A DNA stretch of 64,000 bases from Polydactylus sextarius (taxonomy: Eukaryota; Chordata; Actinopteri; Polynemidae): NCBI GenBank assembly GCA_016801845.1, contig CM028931.1, forward strand, positions 22,458,302 to 22,522,301, written 5' to 3'. The number at the start of each line of letters is the position of its first letter. Position 1 is the first letter of the stretch. A program made the position numbers and the translations under genes. Shown here in pieces: positions 12,401 to 26,000 of this stretch. The notes under the pieces were generated by a model. It saw only the letters and a list, made by a program, of their open reading frames with translations. It was not told the DNA's origin and ran no database searches.

Positions 12401-15400
12401 CACCGATCTGCCGATTTTTATGGGTTTAAATGTTTATCTAAAGATATTTAGAGGTGAATTATCAGTGACGTGCAATAGTACGTAGAAGAAAAAAAAAGGG
12501 TCATCTTACCATTAACAGCATCATTACGATGTTAGTCATGTAGGCTGGGAAGCGATCTCGAAATGTGAGCTTTTCCACCTCGAATACATTCAATTAAAGT
12601 ACAATATAGTCAAAATAACCATCAAGATAAAATATAGCAATTAAAATATAAGAAATGAATGTGTCAAAACAGGCAAAACTAGATATATATATATATACTT
12701 GAATATATAAATTATGGTCAATTAATCTTACCAATTAGACTGTGTTTGACATGCAAACTATTTTAGAAATGGCATCAATAAGGCAACGGGAAGAAGGAAC
12801 AATTAAGACATGGAGAGATGCTGCTCTTGGAATTCTGGGAAATTTGTCATATGATGCAGCTTTGAGCTCTAGAAAGTCAGATATGTGTTGATACAGCTTG
12901 TTGCAATAAGTGAAAATGTCTACAACGAATAATGGAGTCCAAGAGGTGACATTTGTTGAAATTGGAACTGATGGACATCGAACAACAAATCGTTTTATTG
13001 CGAAATTTTTGGAAAACGATGTAATTCTAGTAGACAACTCTGTGGTCCCCATGTGGTGTGGGGGGCACCTGGATGTGTCATGCACGCAAACATACATAAT
13101 GTGGATTAAATTACCTTGTGTTGCGATATGCGGTCTTTAGAAATGGACTTCTGCATGACCCTGAATTCGTATTCGGCTCTGGGGTGGTCCTGTGTTGCGA
13201 CGGTGACACAAACACAAAGAGATTCAGTGTCTGTCCTGGAGCTTTTAAGATAATAATAATAAAAATCCACTTAATTACATAACACAACAAAAGATGTAAA
13301 AGAAAGACATGCCAGAAAAGATTAGATTATTTAATCTGGAAGAAACTGTGGTGTTTAGATAAGACGAGACAATAAAAGTGAGTCCGACAGGGAGAGTAAG
13401 ATCAATCGATGATTGTTGCACTTGAGAAATATTCGTGTTTCACAATATAGTGTAAATATACTGGTAGGGTTAAGTTGGAAAGTGATGCATGGGCAGTGAC
13501 TGCAGTAGAAATGGGGAACATTTACAACCTATAAATCGTTAGAAGTTGGCAGCAGCAGAAAGGCTATGAAGAGTGAAGAGAGAAGTTTATTTAGTAATAG
13601 GAATTTATCCAAACCTTGAGAGCTTCCTGTGAAAAAACAGACCCAGAGACAGGGGGATAAAATGGGGGTAGGGATAGGGGGTGTCAACGTTAATGACAAC
13701 AACCAGGATAAGTTGGTTTATACTATTTAAAAAGTCAAAAGGTAAGCAAGGTAAAGGCCTGTTTTTGACTCTTTTGGGGACAGCTGTGTCAATTTTTGGT
13801 TGGTTCCATAATTGGTTTTTGACTCCTTTTGTTTTGTTTCTTTTCTTTTGCACCCTTAAGTTTAGCCATGTAGATCCACGTACATCCTTCTGAAACCTTG
13901 CCAAAATTGGTGCCAAATTTGGCCCGTAATGATTTTCCTATCAGAGCAGGATTTATGAGCTATACTGCTGGTAGCCACTAGGGGGGGGGGTGATCCAGAT
14001 GTTTTTGGCTTCACTTCTCGAAACTATGATGAAAATATATACAGTCTATGGCTGACTTTTAACGTTAACATTAATAAAAGTAAATGGGGCAGTCAGCCAA
14101 ACGTATCAAAATTGCCATTTTTTTAAACCACTAATAAAGCTCAAAATATAACTTCACTTAAAAAAATGTTTCACAAGACTTACCCAATGACTTGTTTTCA
14201 ACTAGCAACTAGTGATGAAGGGTTTTCCAGATCAGCAGATTCATCATTTTCTTTACCAAGTGGCCAGTGTGTCCATGAAGAGCAAGAAAAATGATGAATC
14301 TGCTGATCTGGAACACCCTCTGTACTTCGGTTTATGTGTAGGGACCCTATTCATGCTACTGTAGACCTGAAGTGATATTTTGAGCTTTATTACTGGTCCA
14401 AAAATGGCGATTTAGATACGTTTGGATGACTGACCCACTTAAATTCATTGGTAGCTATTTGGTTTTAAAAACAAAAGATGGTCAACGTAAAATATCTCTT
14501 AATAGTACATTGCTAGTTCCATCAATCCATCCATCTATTGTGACTCCACCATTCATTCTCATTGTCTTCTGTCTGTAGTTTTTAGCATCACTCACCTCCT
14601 CATCTTCAAACCCAGTCAGGTCCCATTCATAGTTCAGTCTCATCTGTCTCCTTTTCCAATGCTCCATGAACATTGCAGCTTTCATTGAAGCAAAGAGGAA
14701 GATCGGGATAGTTAGTGTAAGCGATTACATTTGTGTAATTCTGAGTAAGATGTACGGTGTGTCCACTTACCCCACAGTGCCATGAATATAGAAAAGAAAA
14801 CAGTGGCTGGGTTGTCAAAGAGGTGACTGGCCCGAGCGGTTCCGCAGGCTGTACTAAGTTTCCAGTAGCTGCACACTTTGTCGCACTGAGGACACATGGT
14901 GATGTTGTTCCTTGGGTGGCAGATCTCCATGCTATAACACAAACACAAACAATCAAATCAGAGTCTGTAAGTCCAGGCCCTTGACTTTTGGTGAATTTTA
15001 ATTTGACAAATCGGTTCCTTCTAGCTTGAAATAGCCCAATAATATGACAAAAAATCTTAAAAGATGTTAATGAAGCATGATTTTTACATTTTCTATAAAA
15101 CATTCCATGTCCAAAATATCTATCGACCAGTAGGTGATTGGTGCTTAAATTCACGAGTTATGGCCCAAAACATGATGTGACCTGAAGACTTTGACTTTGA
15201 CGTTTGACCACCAAAATCTCATCGGTTCATCTATGAGGCAGTGAACACTTCTGCCAATTTTGCAGCGGTTTTTTTCTAAAGGTTCTTCATATATTGCATT
15301 TACAAGAAGTTTAGGAGTTAGGTCAACCTTAAGGGCACTACCTAAGGTATTCCCCTTTGACCTGTAAGACCTGTAAGTTTAATCAGTTCATCTACAAGAC

Positions 15401-18400
15401 GGAGTGAACATTTCTACCAAATTTGCAGTGATTCTCTCAAAGTCGTCTTGATATATTTGCTTTCACAAGAGGGCAGTCTCAAGATACGACATTCAAGAGC
15501 TAAAATTTGTGATTTGTGTGGTCACAATCGCCTTTATTTTTGACGTTTAGCTACCAAAATCCAATCGGTTCATGCTTTAGTCTGAGTGAATGTCTGTGCC
15601 AAATTTGATCAGATTACTTCAAAGCGTTCTTGAGATATCACCTTTGCAAGGATGGGACGGGCAACCCGAAAACCATAATGGCCTCCTGCTACCTCTGTCG
15701 CCAGCATTGAGGTATAATTACTCATACCTGTAGCTTCTATAGCATGCTGAATAGTGCTGACAATTTTTATCATCTACACTAGAGTCAAGCCTTCCAACCC
15801 TAAAGGACTTTGAGATCTTTGCAAAAGTGGTCATTGACATTTCAAGGGAAGTGTGAAAAAGGCTTACTGGCAATTAGAACTGTCCTGTCCTCTGTGTGTG
15901 TGTAAAATTCTTATCTTCCCGATCTGAACATATTAGATGATATATATCTGCTGCGATTCCTCTTGACATGTTTATTTCCGCGGAATGACTTCCATCATTC
16001 CTGAAGTTTACCGTTCGCCAACGGTGCGACCGTTCAACGCCGGGGCCGGGTAGACAGGAGGTCTGCTTTTTGTAACCGTACGGTTGTGTGCCGTAGTGAC
16101 ACCGATATTAATTCCTGTCCTGAACGTGTGCGCCGGCAGCATGTGTCATAATATCCTGTGGGTGATGAGAAGCAGGTGGAGGAAGGAGAGGAGGCCCTAG
16201 TTTCTCAGCTCATTCATCAGAGCTTGTCTGTATTTTGTTCTGTCTTCATCCACGTTGAAATATTTAAGTCTTAAAGCTAATACGGTTTACGTTAGTGTCT
16301 TAATTTAGATGTAATTGACACATTGTCTAAAATTATAGTTTTATAGGGTACGCCATGATCGGAAAAACTTCATTGACTGATGACTTGTCTAACTGAGAAA
16401 TTAAGGCAAACAATATAGGCCCAAAAAATTCAGGCATCACTTTAGTTAATTTGATGATTTTACCCTTTTGAAAATGTCTTAAACTATACAAATAAGCCAC
16501 TAAAATGCTTTAAAATAGAAAGTCTATAATATTTCTGAAAATAATTCTGGAATCCCATGATTACATGATTGGCATTGACCTGAATTCTCAGTTTTTCTCA
16601 GTACAGATAATGTCATTATAAAAAAATTTGCTTTAATTTGCTTACCTTGGTATGTTGTCGTCAACCGTCGCACACCCGTACAAAAAGACAATGACCCCCA
16701 CTAGAGAGGCAGGAATCAACATCTGGGTATATAGACCCAACCAGGCAAAGTACAGACCAATCTTCTCACCAAAGTACTTCCTGAACGACACAAATATCAA
16801 GTCAATTTTTCAAATTAAAACAATCCCAGTTGTACTGTTATGGTTGCCTGGCGTCGTCAAATTCCAAAGGACAAATTAAGCAGCGTGAGACCAAAGAAGT
16901 CTTTTATTAAAAGTCTTCAGCCAAGAGTGAGTTCAGATCTCTTGACAGTCTTGATTTAAGAGATAAAAGCATCCACACAGTTTATAAACCCACAAAGAAG
17001 TAGTTGGGTCTTAATCAGCGCTTACCGCACAAGTCCGATGGGCTGGTATTTGTAGAAGACGCTGTAGTTTGCCCACTCTTCATACAAAAGCTGAAGAGGA
17101 GAGTTAGCAGTATTTAGTTTAGTATCGCAATATCGCAAAAACTTTTATCCTGCTTCATTTGTGTCAAAATGAATCCAAAAATGCCAAACATCTGCCAGAC
17201 TGCAGTTCGACCCAGTTCGCTTGTGTTCCACCATTAAGGTTGAAGTAATGACAGGTGAATTCATTTTGGGGGTTCGGTATAAAACTTTAGAAATAACTTT
17301 CTTACCTTTCTGTCATTGGGCTCTGCGCTCTCTTCTTTAATATCTCCCTAAGAGAGGAAACAATGCCAGAATTTAATCAAGTAGGAGTCGTTTTTAAGAA
17401 AAGTGGAACTATGGTATTCTGGCATCTTTTCATTCTGTGTTTTAAACAAAAAGTTTGACTTATTTCAACAGTTTCAAAACTCAAATACTACTCACATCAT
17501 GAAGAGGATAAGCTGCTGTATAGATGCCACTACCAAGGAGGCTGGTGATACCTGCACAGAAAAAAAGATTTTTAACACATTTGTCAAAGTTCATCTTGCC
17601 TTTGTCAAATTTGTCAAATAGCAACAGAAATCAAGACTTACCCATGCTGTACTTGGCCTTACATTTTGTTCTTTTTAATATTTCAAAAACCTGGGGTTGA
17701 AAAACAAAGGAGATCAATCCGACAAACTGACTATAACCCCTTTCTGTCATTATGATGTAACAGTGTTGATCACAGACATCACATTCAGGAAACTCACTAT
17801 AGAACTCCTGGTTTTGCTGTCGAAGAAGTAATCTTTGTCTGAAAGGTCAAACCTGTTCACAAACAAAGACAAAAGCACAGACATGTTGTTGTTACTGTTA
17901 AGAACTGTACTATACTAAGTATTATTTTTACTTGATGTTTTCTCTGTGTGTGTTGTTAACTGGGCAGTGCAATAATCAAACAGGTCACTAGATGGCAAAG
18001 TCTCTTTAAAGGCAAGGCTGCAGAATAAAGTGCCAATAATTGTGAATGCAAAGGCAATAAAGTGGTGTTAAACTATTAGAAATGTCAAGTTGGAGAAACT
18101 AAATTGTGATTCAAGTTCAGCTAAAAAGCTAAGACATTAATGGAGATTACTTCTATTTATTTCCCCCAGTAATTTATTCATTCATATTGACACATACCAA
18201 AAATGCACGTCTTAAAGCTCCTCTTTGCTTCTTAAATTTAAGAACAGTGTTTTCCCCATAAAGACTCTAAAGACATTATGACCTATTTGCAGCTGGGTTG
18301 ACAATCGATCAAAAATCAATTATGGAACTCAAAAACACAGACATAACTGTCCCAGAAAGAGTCAAAAATCACCACAGTCAAACCAAAGACCTTCATCCTG

Positions 18401-21400
18401 CTTCCTCTGTGACAAAATTAATCCAAAAATGCCAAACATCTTCCAGACGACGGCAACAATCTTTGCTATCTGGGTTCAAGTTAACTTTTTGCCTTGTGTT
18501 GTGTTAGATGGAATGTAATTCGGGAATTTGTACCAGCTCCTTTGGCATCAATGGGTTTTTGAGTCTGTGAAACATTTTTGATGTTTCTCCAAAGATGTTC
18601 TAGGGTTAACTCTAAAGTTTGGCTCAGTAATTCAAGGACAGTTGGAGCATTTGTGCCAAAAATCAAAGCCAAAGTTAAATTGCCTTGGCTACATACTTTG
18701 GCCCATTTTTGTTTGGGTCAGTGTTTCATTTCTTCAGTCTAAAGTTGCTCCTAAATGATATTTCTTCTTGGTTAAATTCATCTTCCAATCAATTCTATAT
18801 GCCAATGCTGCTGAGAGGTACAGACATAACATGCTGCGACCATCATGCTTCACCATACGAATGGTGGTAGGAAGTCTGTGCCTACATCAAGAGTTGAAGA
18901 GTAAAATGTGCAATTCTTAAAACCAGATTGAACTTTCCCTTGCTTGGGAAACATCCACCTGGTATCACTTTTTGATGCTAACAAGTCGTGTTACATGTGC
19001 CCCCCCTTTTTCTTTTTTTTTTTCTAAATTATGGCGAGGTAAAAGCCGTACTTACAGGTGTTGTTTTTCTCTGGAGAAAGTGTGCGACAGATGTTTAATG
19101 TTCTTGGGTTGATTTTCTTCAACATGAGGGTGGAGAGGATCCAGAACTTTACTGACCAAAGAGTTGATTTTCTCCATAACACCACTCGACGTCTTGACTT
19201 CATACACCTAGAAATCCCAACCCATGGAAAAATATACATTTTTAGTAGAAATGCAATTATCCAATCAGCAAATCACGTGGAAGCAGTGCAACACATAAAA
19301 CCATGCAGGTGAAAAAAATCCAAAAGTTCAGGGGGACGTTTATATAATTGATCCGAGTGACAGTGACTTTGACCGAACGACTAGACAGGTTGGAAGTGAC
19401 GCCGAGGCTACGATAACTCAAATGACCGACACAACTGTAATGAGCAGAGAAGCATTTCAGAATGCATGCCACGTCCTGACTTGCAACAGCAGAAGACCAC
19501 ATCGCGTTCCGCCGCTTTCAGCCAAGAACAGAAATCTGAGGCTGCAGCGGGCGTAGGCTCGCCAACGCTGGACAGCTGAGGACTGGAAAAAACAGAACCT
19601 AGTCTGATGAATCTGGATTACTACTGAGGCACGCAGACGGTTGTGTCAGAATTCAATATCGATGGCATGAATCGATTAGATCCCTAACTGGTTTGTGTAC
19701 AAAGATAATGACTTGGTAACGACCACTCAGTCCGCGGACTTCAGAACATGTTACTTGTTAATCTCCCTCTGGACAGAGACTGTTTCTAGTATTTGGTTAG
19801 AGGTTGGTGTTGATGAGATGTGGCTTCCTGTTCCCATGCCCGAAGTGTCCTACAATTTTAGGCTTGGGAACAAGAAGCCTCTTTATGTTTTCAAGCTACT
19901 GAACCCTTGTAAAAGTATCTGGTGGGACAACTTGTGGCAAGTAAAAGAAAGATAGTGTCTGTACTGTATATTTGACATATCTGACCTGAACTGAATTTGT
20001 TGAACTCATCGCTATATAATTTGACTGTAACACAAATCCCAGGAGTATGTGAACATTGTCAATGTTTTTATTTGAATTTTTTAGCTTTGCTTTGATATGA
20101 CTGGTTAATGTGAATGAGTAGTGAATTTAACTTACTAAGTACTTAAAGAGATACCGTGTAAGATTTTCTGCCACCTAGCGGTGAGGCTGTATACTGCCGC
20201 TAACTGAATAGCATTCTTTAACATAGCCCCGCCCCATTTTTTTCCAAGTGTCCATTTCCTTCTACTGTAGCTGAGAAATATCAACAAGATGTCATCTTTG
20301 ATTTAGGGAAAAGCAACTCTGAATTTACTCTTCTTTTGGAGTGCTGCCAGGTTCGTTCCCTTTTTTGGTCTCATTTTCATTTCCTTGTCGAGGGCGACAC
20401 CTGGCTCTCGGGACTTAATTGAACATATGTCGATGGTTTCTCACAGAGCTCTGTGGTTGTGGGTATCTCCCTCTGTGAGTATGAGTTGGTCATGAAGCCA
20501 ATTTTGTAAAAAGGCAAAAGGCCGAACTCTATTTACCTTGTGTTGTCCCTTGTTGGGGCCTGTAGTCTCATGATGGTAATCACCAACTCTATGTATATAT
20601 GAATGGAAAACTGAAAGCCTGCCTGCACATTTCGAATTGCTCATTAAGGTAATTACTAATTAATGATAAGGCAGACTTTATGTTTCTTTGAAAGGGGAAA
20701 GAAATGACAGTTCAGACAAGGTAATGATAATAACAAAGGCAAAAAATTTATGCAACAGCCGTATCAGCACTCACTCGTCGCTCGACTGTGGATTCCTAAA
20801 TTAAAAAATGCCGGTGGTCGAGTAGACCCATCGTGCATGCACACCAAACCAAACCTCTTTATATGGAAATGAATGGAAGTAAAAACCTGAAGAGATGATT
20901 ACTCTGAGGTTTTTGGAGAATGTGAAATATACCTCAGGCTGTGATGGAAGCACAACTGAGCAAGTATTAGGCATGTAGTCCTTGTTTTAAATCACTGTAT
21001 AATCAAAGAAGCTGAAGAGGTTGGAAGGAAATTAAAGCGACTGGTACTGAAGTTAAAGAAAAAGAAAAAAACTATTGGAATATTTGACGATGACCGTCGT
21101 TCCCCATACCTACCGCAAGTCGCAAAAACGTCATCTTTTGCAAATTCGGTACCTCTTTGGCAACAAATGGAAAAACATTCCAAAAGATGTTCTGCAGAGT
21201 CCTATCTCAAAAGAACATCTTCCTGCAGAAGCTGACAGTGGCGACTGTAACTAGAGTCCAAATGCCGTCCAAGACCCGTCTCGGATTGGCCAAATTGCGA
21301 ACGGGTCAACAAATTCAGGGTATGCGAAAACCCTGAATGGTATGGGAAAATGAAATAAAAGCAATAATATTAACACTTTTGGAAGGGTGTTATCATTTGC

Positions 21401-22476
21401 AAATGTTCTAATCACATAAATAGATCGATTTTATAGTGACGTAGCCTTAGGTTTGCTAGCTTGGAATTCTGTCAGAAAAAACGCCCCCGAAACCAGCTCT
21501 GGGTATTGTACCACCAATAAGTATTTCTTAAGTTATTTTTAGTCCTTTTTTGTATGCATTTATTTTTGGTAAGGTCAACAAAGACAGACAGGAAATGTGG
21601 AATAAGGGCAGTAGGGGACTTTGGAAGGTCTGTTTTTATAGTACTCCACAGACCCGATAATGCTGGAATTCCTCGACTGCTTTGAGAATGAGCAAGAGGC
21701 ATTAAGATTATGTAATTTCTGAATTTGTCTCGCTCTGTTTTTGTCTCCAATGGACTCCATTTGTTTACTGTTCTGAAGTTTATTATGACTGAGGTTAGAC
21801 CCTGGATCTTACTTGCAAAGATAAAAGATGAAGAATGCGTTCTTCTACCCTTCAGGTTTTTTTTCCTGCTTCATAACGATTTGTCAAAACTGTATACTAT
21901 TTTACTGTAGGTACATGGGGCACAGTGGAGGGAGAAAGAATTTAGCGTGACCGCCAGTTTTTACTGATAAAACTGCCATCGCGAGTCAAACGGTTACAGT
22001 ACTGGTGTAAACAATGAGTCCACGGGTGGGGTTCAGGAAGGAAGTTGATACGATAATACTTTATGCACATTTTATAGGTTTTATTCCCATGAGACTATAC
22101 ACGCAGCCATAGCGTAGTACATCTGGGCTAGTCAAAGACAGTCAAGGCATCTGTTAGTACCACTGACCCATCCTGATTCCCTGAGGTGACCCTGGAAGAA
22201 GTTCGACTGCAGCAACACAAACATTTGTTTAATGTTAATGCAGCAGGCGAATGGAACGTTCGTAGATAGTTTACGCGAACATAATTCTGACCTTCTTGGT
22301 GGGCATCTTTAGCTTCATGAATTCAGCCTCTCGACACAAAACGTTCCAGGGAGCGTGAATCTTCAAAAAGCCCAGTCCTGGAATCTTGGCCTAAGACAAA
22401 GATCAGTCAGTTTTCAAAAGGGCACATATGATTTTATGTAATCAGAATATATATATCATTATATATTTTCAAAGTG

Positions 22477-22526
<50 letters not shown>

Positions 22527-23040
22527 AAATAAATGTTAAAAATCAATAGAACGATGCATGTAAATAATTATAGAATTAATTAAATTGAATATGTACTAAA
22601 TAATAAATATAATGAAATATTGATACAATATGGAATAAAACACCTTGAATAATAACAAATGAATAAATAAAAATAATAAAATTAATTAAATAGTAAAATA
22701 TATAGTAAATAAAACAAAAAAAAATGTAGAAGCCATAATTTTTTTTTAACTCTTTATTTCCAACTGTATCAAAAACAGATAAAAAATTATCAGTATGTAT
22801 CAAACAAACTGTAAATAAAACAAACAAAATGTAAATAAAATGTTTTTAAAAATATATATATAAAATTTATAAAAACATTAATATAAAAGAAAGATAAATA
22901 AAATGAAATATGATAAAATCTAATATTAAAAATATTTTATATATATTATATTATATATAAATATAGATATTGATGTATTATTAAATAATTAAATAACTAA
23001 AAATTTGTAGTTATGAAATAGAAGAGCAATAAAATTCAGC

Positions 23041-23076
<36 letters not shown>

Positions 23077-26000
23077 GAGGTATATCATATTTTGTCACAA
23101 TAAAAATTTAGGACCAAATTTTGAGCCACTTTACCTCGTAGAGGAACGAGATGTTTCCACACTATTTTCATTTAATCGTATATTAGGTTCAATGTGTAAA
23201 GACTCCGATTATCACGTTCGCTACATTTGTATAACGCAAAACAGAAGCAACGATCCGTTTGTACGTCACCCAGCTGTCTTCCTCACTCGCTCCGTCTCCC
23301 AAAAATAACCTACATATGTTTGATATTGCACGCAAATAATAATCAACGCGCCAAGTCATTTACAAGCTTCAGCATCATATTTTCATGACCACTTTGGGGA
23401 GGATTAACACCCGTTGGCCTTTTAATAGTGGCACCCTATGATACCGTTTCACTGCTACAGTGAAGCTTAAATGTTTTACGGGCGCTTTCAGATTGGGCAC
23501 GGCCAGTTCTAAGATATCCTCCTCCTGCTTTTTAATAAACACTTTTGTCACTTTTTTTTGACTTGTTTTGTCACAAGTCCTAATTTTGCAAAGTTTCCAA
23601 ACACCTCAGTTGGTCGCCGTGTTCTAAGGTTATTCGAACAATCATAACTTGTATTTCTGCGTTGGATCCTTGACGGTGAAAATGGGAATAAACAGTTTGG
23701 ACATATCCCCCATTCAGAATATATGGCGTAACACTTGTTGCAGTAAAAATAGGGCAAAATTGCACCAGAAACACTGGATAACTCCAACGTTCTCAACCGT
23801 CTCAACTTTTTCTGATTTTAACACCAAAAAAAAATGTATTTTTTTCTGAAAACTTAAACTAAATACCAAATCCCATTTGGTATTACTGTTTATTGGTCTA
23901 AATACATATATAAATATAGAGCCCACCTGCTGATTCTATATTCTTCATATGAATTATATATTCAGCTCCGCTTCTACATTTGGACGGAGCCAACGTCTGC
24001 GGTCGTTAATTTGTAAAAATATACGTGCCAGTTGTTTAACGCTCGCATTTGTATCCGCATCCTGTTTCAACACGTGGATTAATAAATATATTTAAAAAAT
24101 CTTAAAAAATACGTGTTCGTAAAGACGTATGTCGTTGCCGTAGGAGTCGCCGACGCAACCGGTTTCAAGAAAATAGGAATCGAGACTTTCGGGTCAGTCA
24201 TTTCAAGTCGCTGCTGTAGCGTCTTATTTTCTATTTATACGCTGGCATTAGGACATCTTATACATAGACAGAATATCGGTTTACGTTTTTACGCGTCTGA
24301 TACACGGATATAGCTAAACTTGCCACCCCTGCAAATAGTTTCGCAGGAAATTGGCCGCCTCCTGCATTGTTGGAGATGTTCGGGAGCGGATGTCTCCTAA
24401 TTTCTTAAATATAAACAAAGCTGAGGTCATGTCTGCTGTTTAGCACTTCAGTCAACAGCCTTGTATAAAAATGGTTTCATTAATCCTGAGATGCTTTTCA
24501 GAGTCTTCTAAATCCTATAATTACTGGAAAAGAAAGACAATTACAAGCTGAAAACTTGACTAGAACCAAAGACTCCAAAGCTGCTCATAGTGATAATAGC
24601 TGGTTTTATTGGGTTTCAGTTTATTAGTTGCTCTTGGTGCTGATCAGTGTTGAGATACTTCATAGTGAGAAGTTAAGATGGATAAACTGCCTCTATGAGA
24701 AGAAACAAGTAGATATACTTGTAAGATGAGCTGAAATCTAAATATGAGGAAATGGAATGGTCTCGGGGTCAAACTGATTCCTCAATCGGATTCTTCTGAG
24801 GGTTCCCAGATTGGGTTCCCTGGCTGTGGTCTGACAGACCTTTGGCATTACTTATCTTACTACTTAAAGTAAAAGTAAGCAAGGTAAAAGCTTTTGGTTT
24901 GACTGTGGGGACTGTTTTGGGGGCAATAAAGTCTATATTTTGGACTTCCATAACCGGTTTCTGTGAGTTTTGGCCTCCTTTAGTTTTTTCTTTTGCGCCC
25001 ATAATTTGGGTCATATTGGGGCTGTGCAACATTCCAAAACTTTCCCAAAATTGGCCCATAATGACTTTGCTATCTGCGTATAGCATGTTCTGCCCGGCCA
25101 CCATCAACTTTCCCACGTACAAAATTCTTTACGGTTGGCTCAGATTTTGCAAAGTTTCAGAAAGATGTACAACGCCTATATGACCCAAATTAAGGGTGCT
25201 AAAGAAAAAAACAAAAGAAGGCCAAAACTTACCCAAACCCAATTATGGAACTCCAAAATATAGACATAAGTGCGCCCCACCCAAAAAGAGTCCACAATCC
25301 CCCACAAGCTTTTAGCAAACCAAACAAAATGAATCCAGAACTGCCAAACGTCAACCAGACTACAGCCAGAATTTCTTGCTATCTGGGTAATGTGGACCCG
25401 GTTCAGTTTTATCAGTATTTAAGGTATTCTCACTCACACCAGTGGTTTAGATCAATCGTTGGCGTGTCCACGCATTGTCTGAATGTCTGAGCTGGTGTTT
25501 TGTCGATCTGCCAGACGGCTATAAAGCATCACGTCAACAGTTCTCAGCTATTAATGAGGCTGTAAACCGATGGAAATCCATCCATTATGTATATGTCGCT
25601 TATCCCTTGGAGGGTCACGGGGCGGCTGGAGCCAAACCCTGATGACTGGTCAAGAAGCCAGTTTCCAAAGACTCCAAGCACCTACCCTTTGAGAAACAAG
25701 GTAGGTAAGAGATATTTTATTTAATTAATACCAACTATTATGTTGAGGACGTAAAAATGAAATGAAAGAGATCGGTCTGGGTCGTCCATATTACAACAAA
25801 CTCTTGCTGATGTTTTATTAGATATTAGAGTTTATTTATAAGAGAAAATCACCCAGATTGAGGAAAACATTCCAGATAAATAGCAGAGGGGGCACATTTG
25901 TTATATATGAGGGATGATGTCAGCTGAAATGTTGCTTTTGCAGCAACATGAAGCCGTGAAACGGATTGCGCTGGCCCAAACAAAAGCTTACGAAAATATT

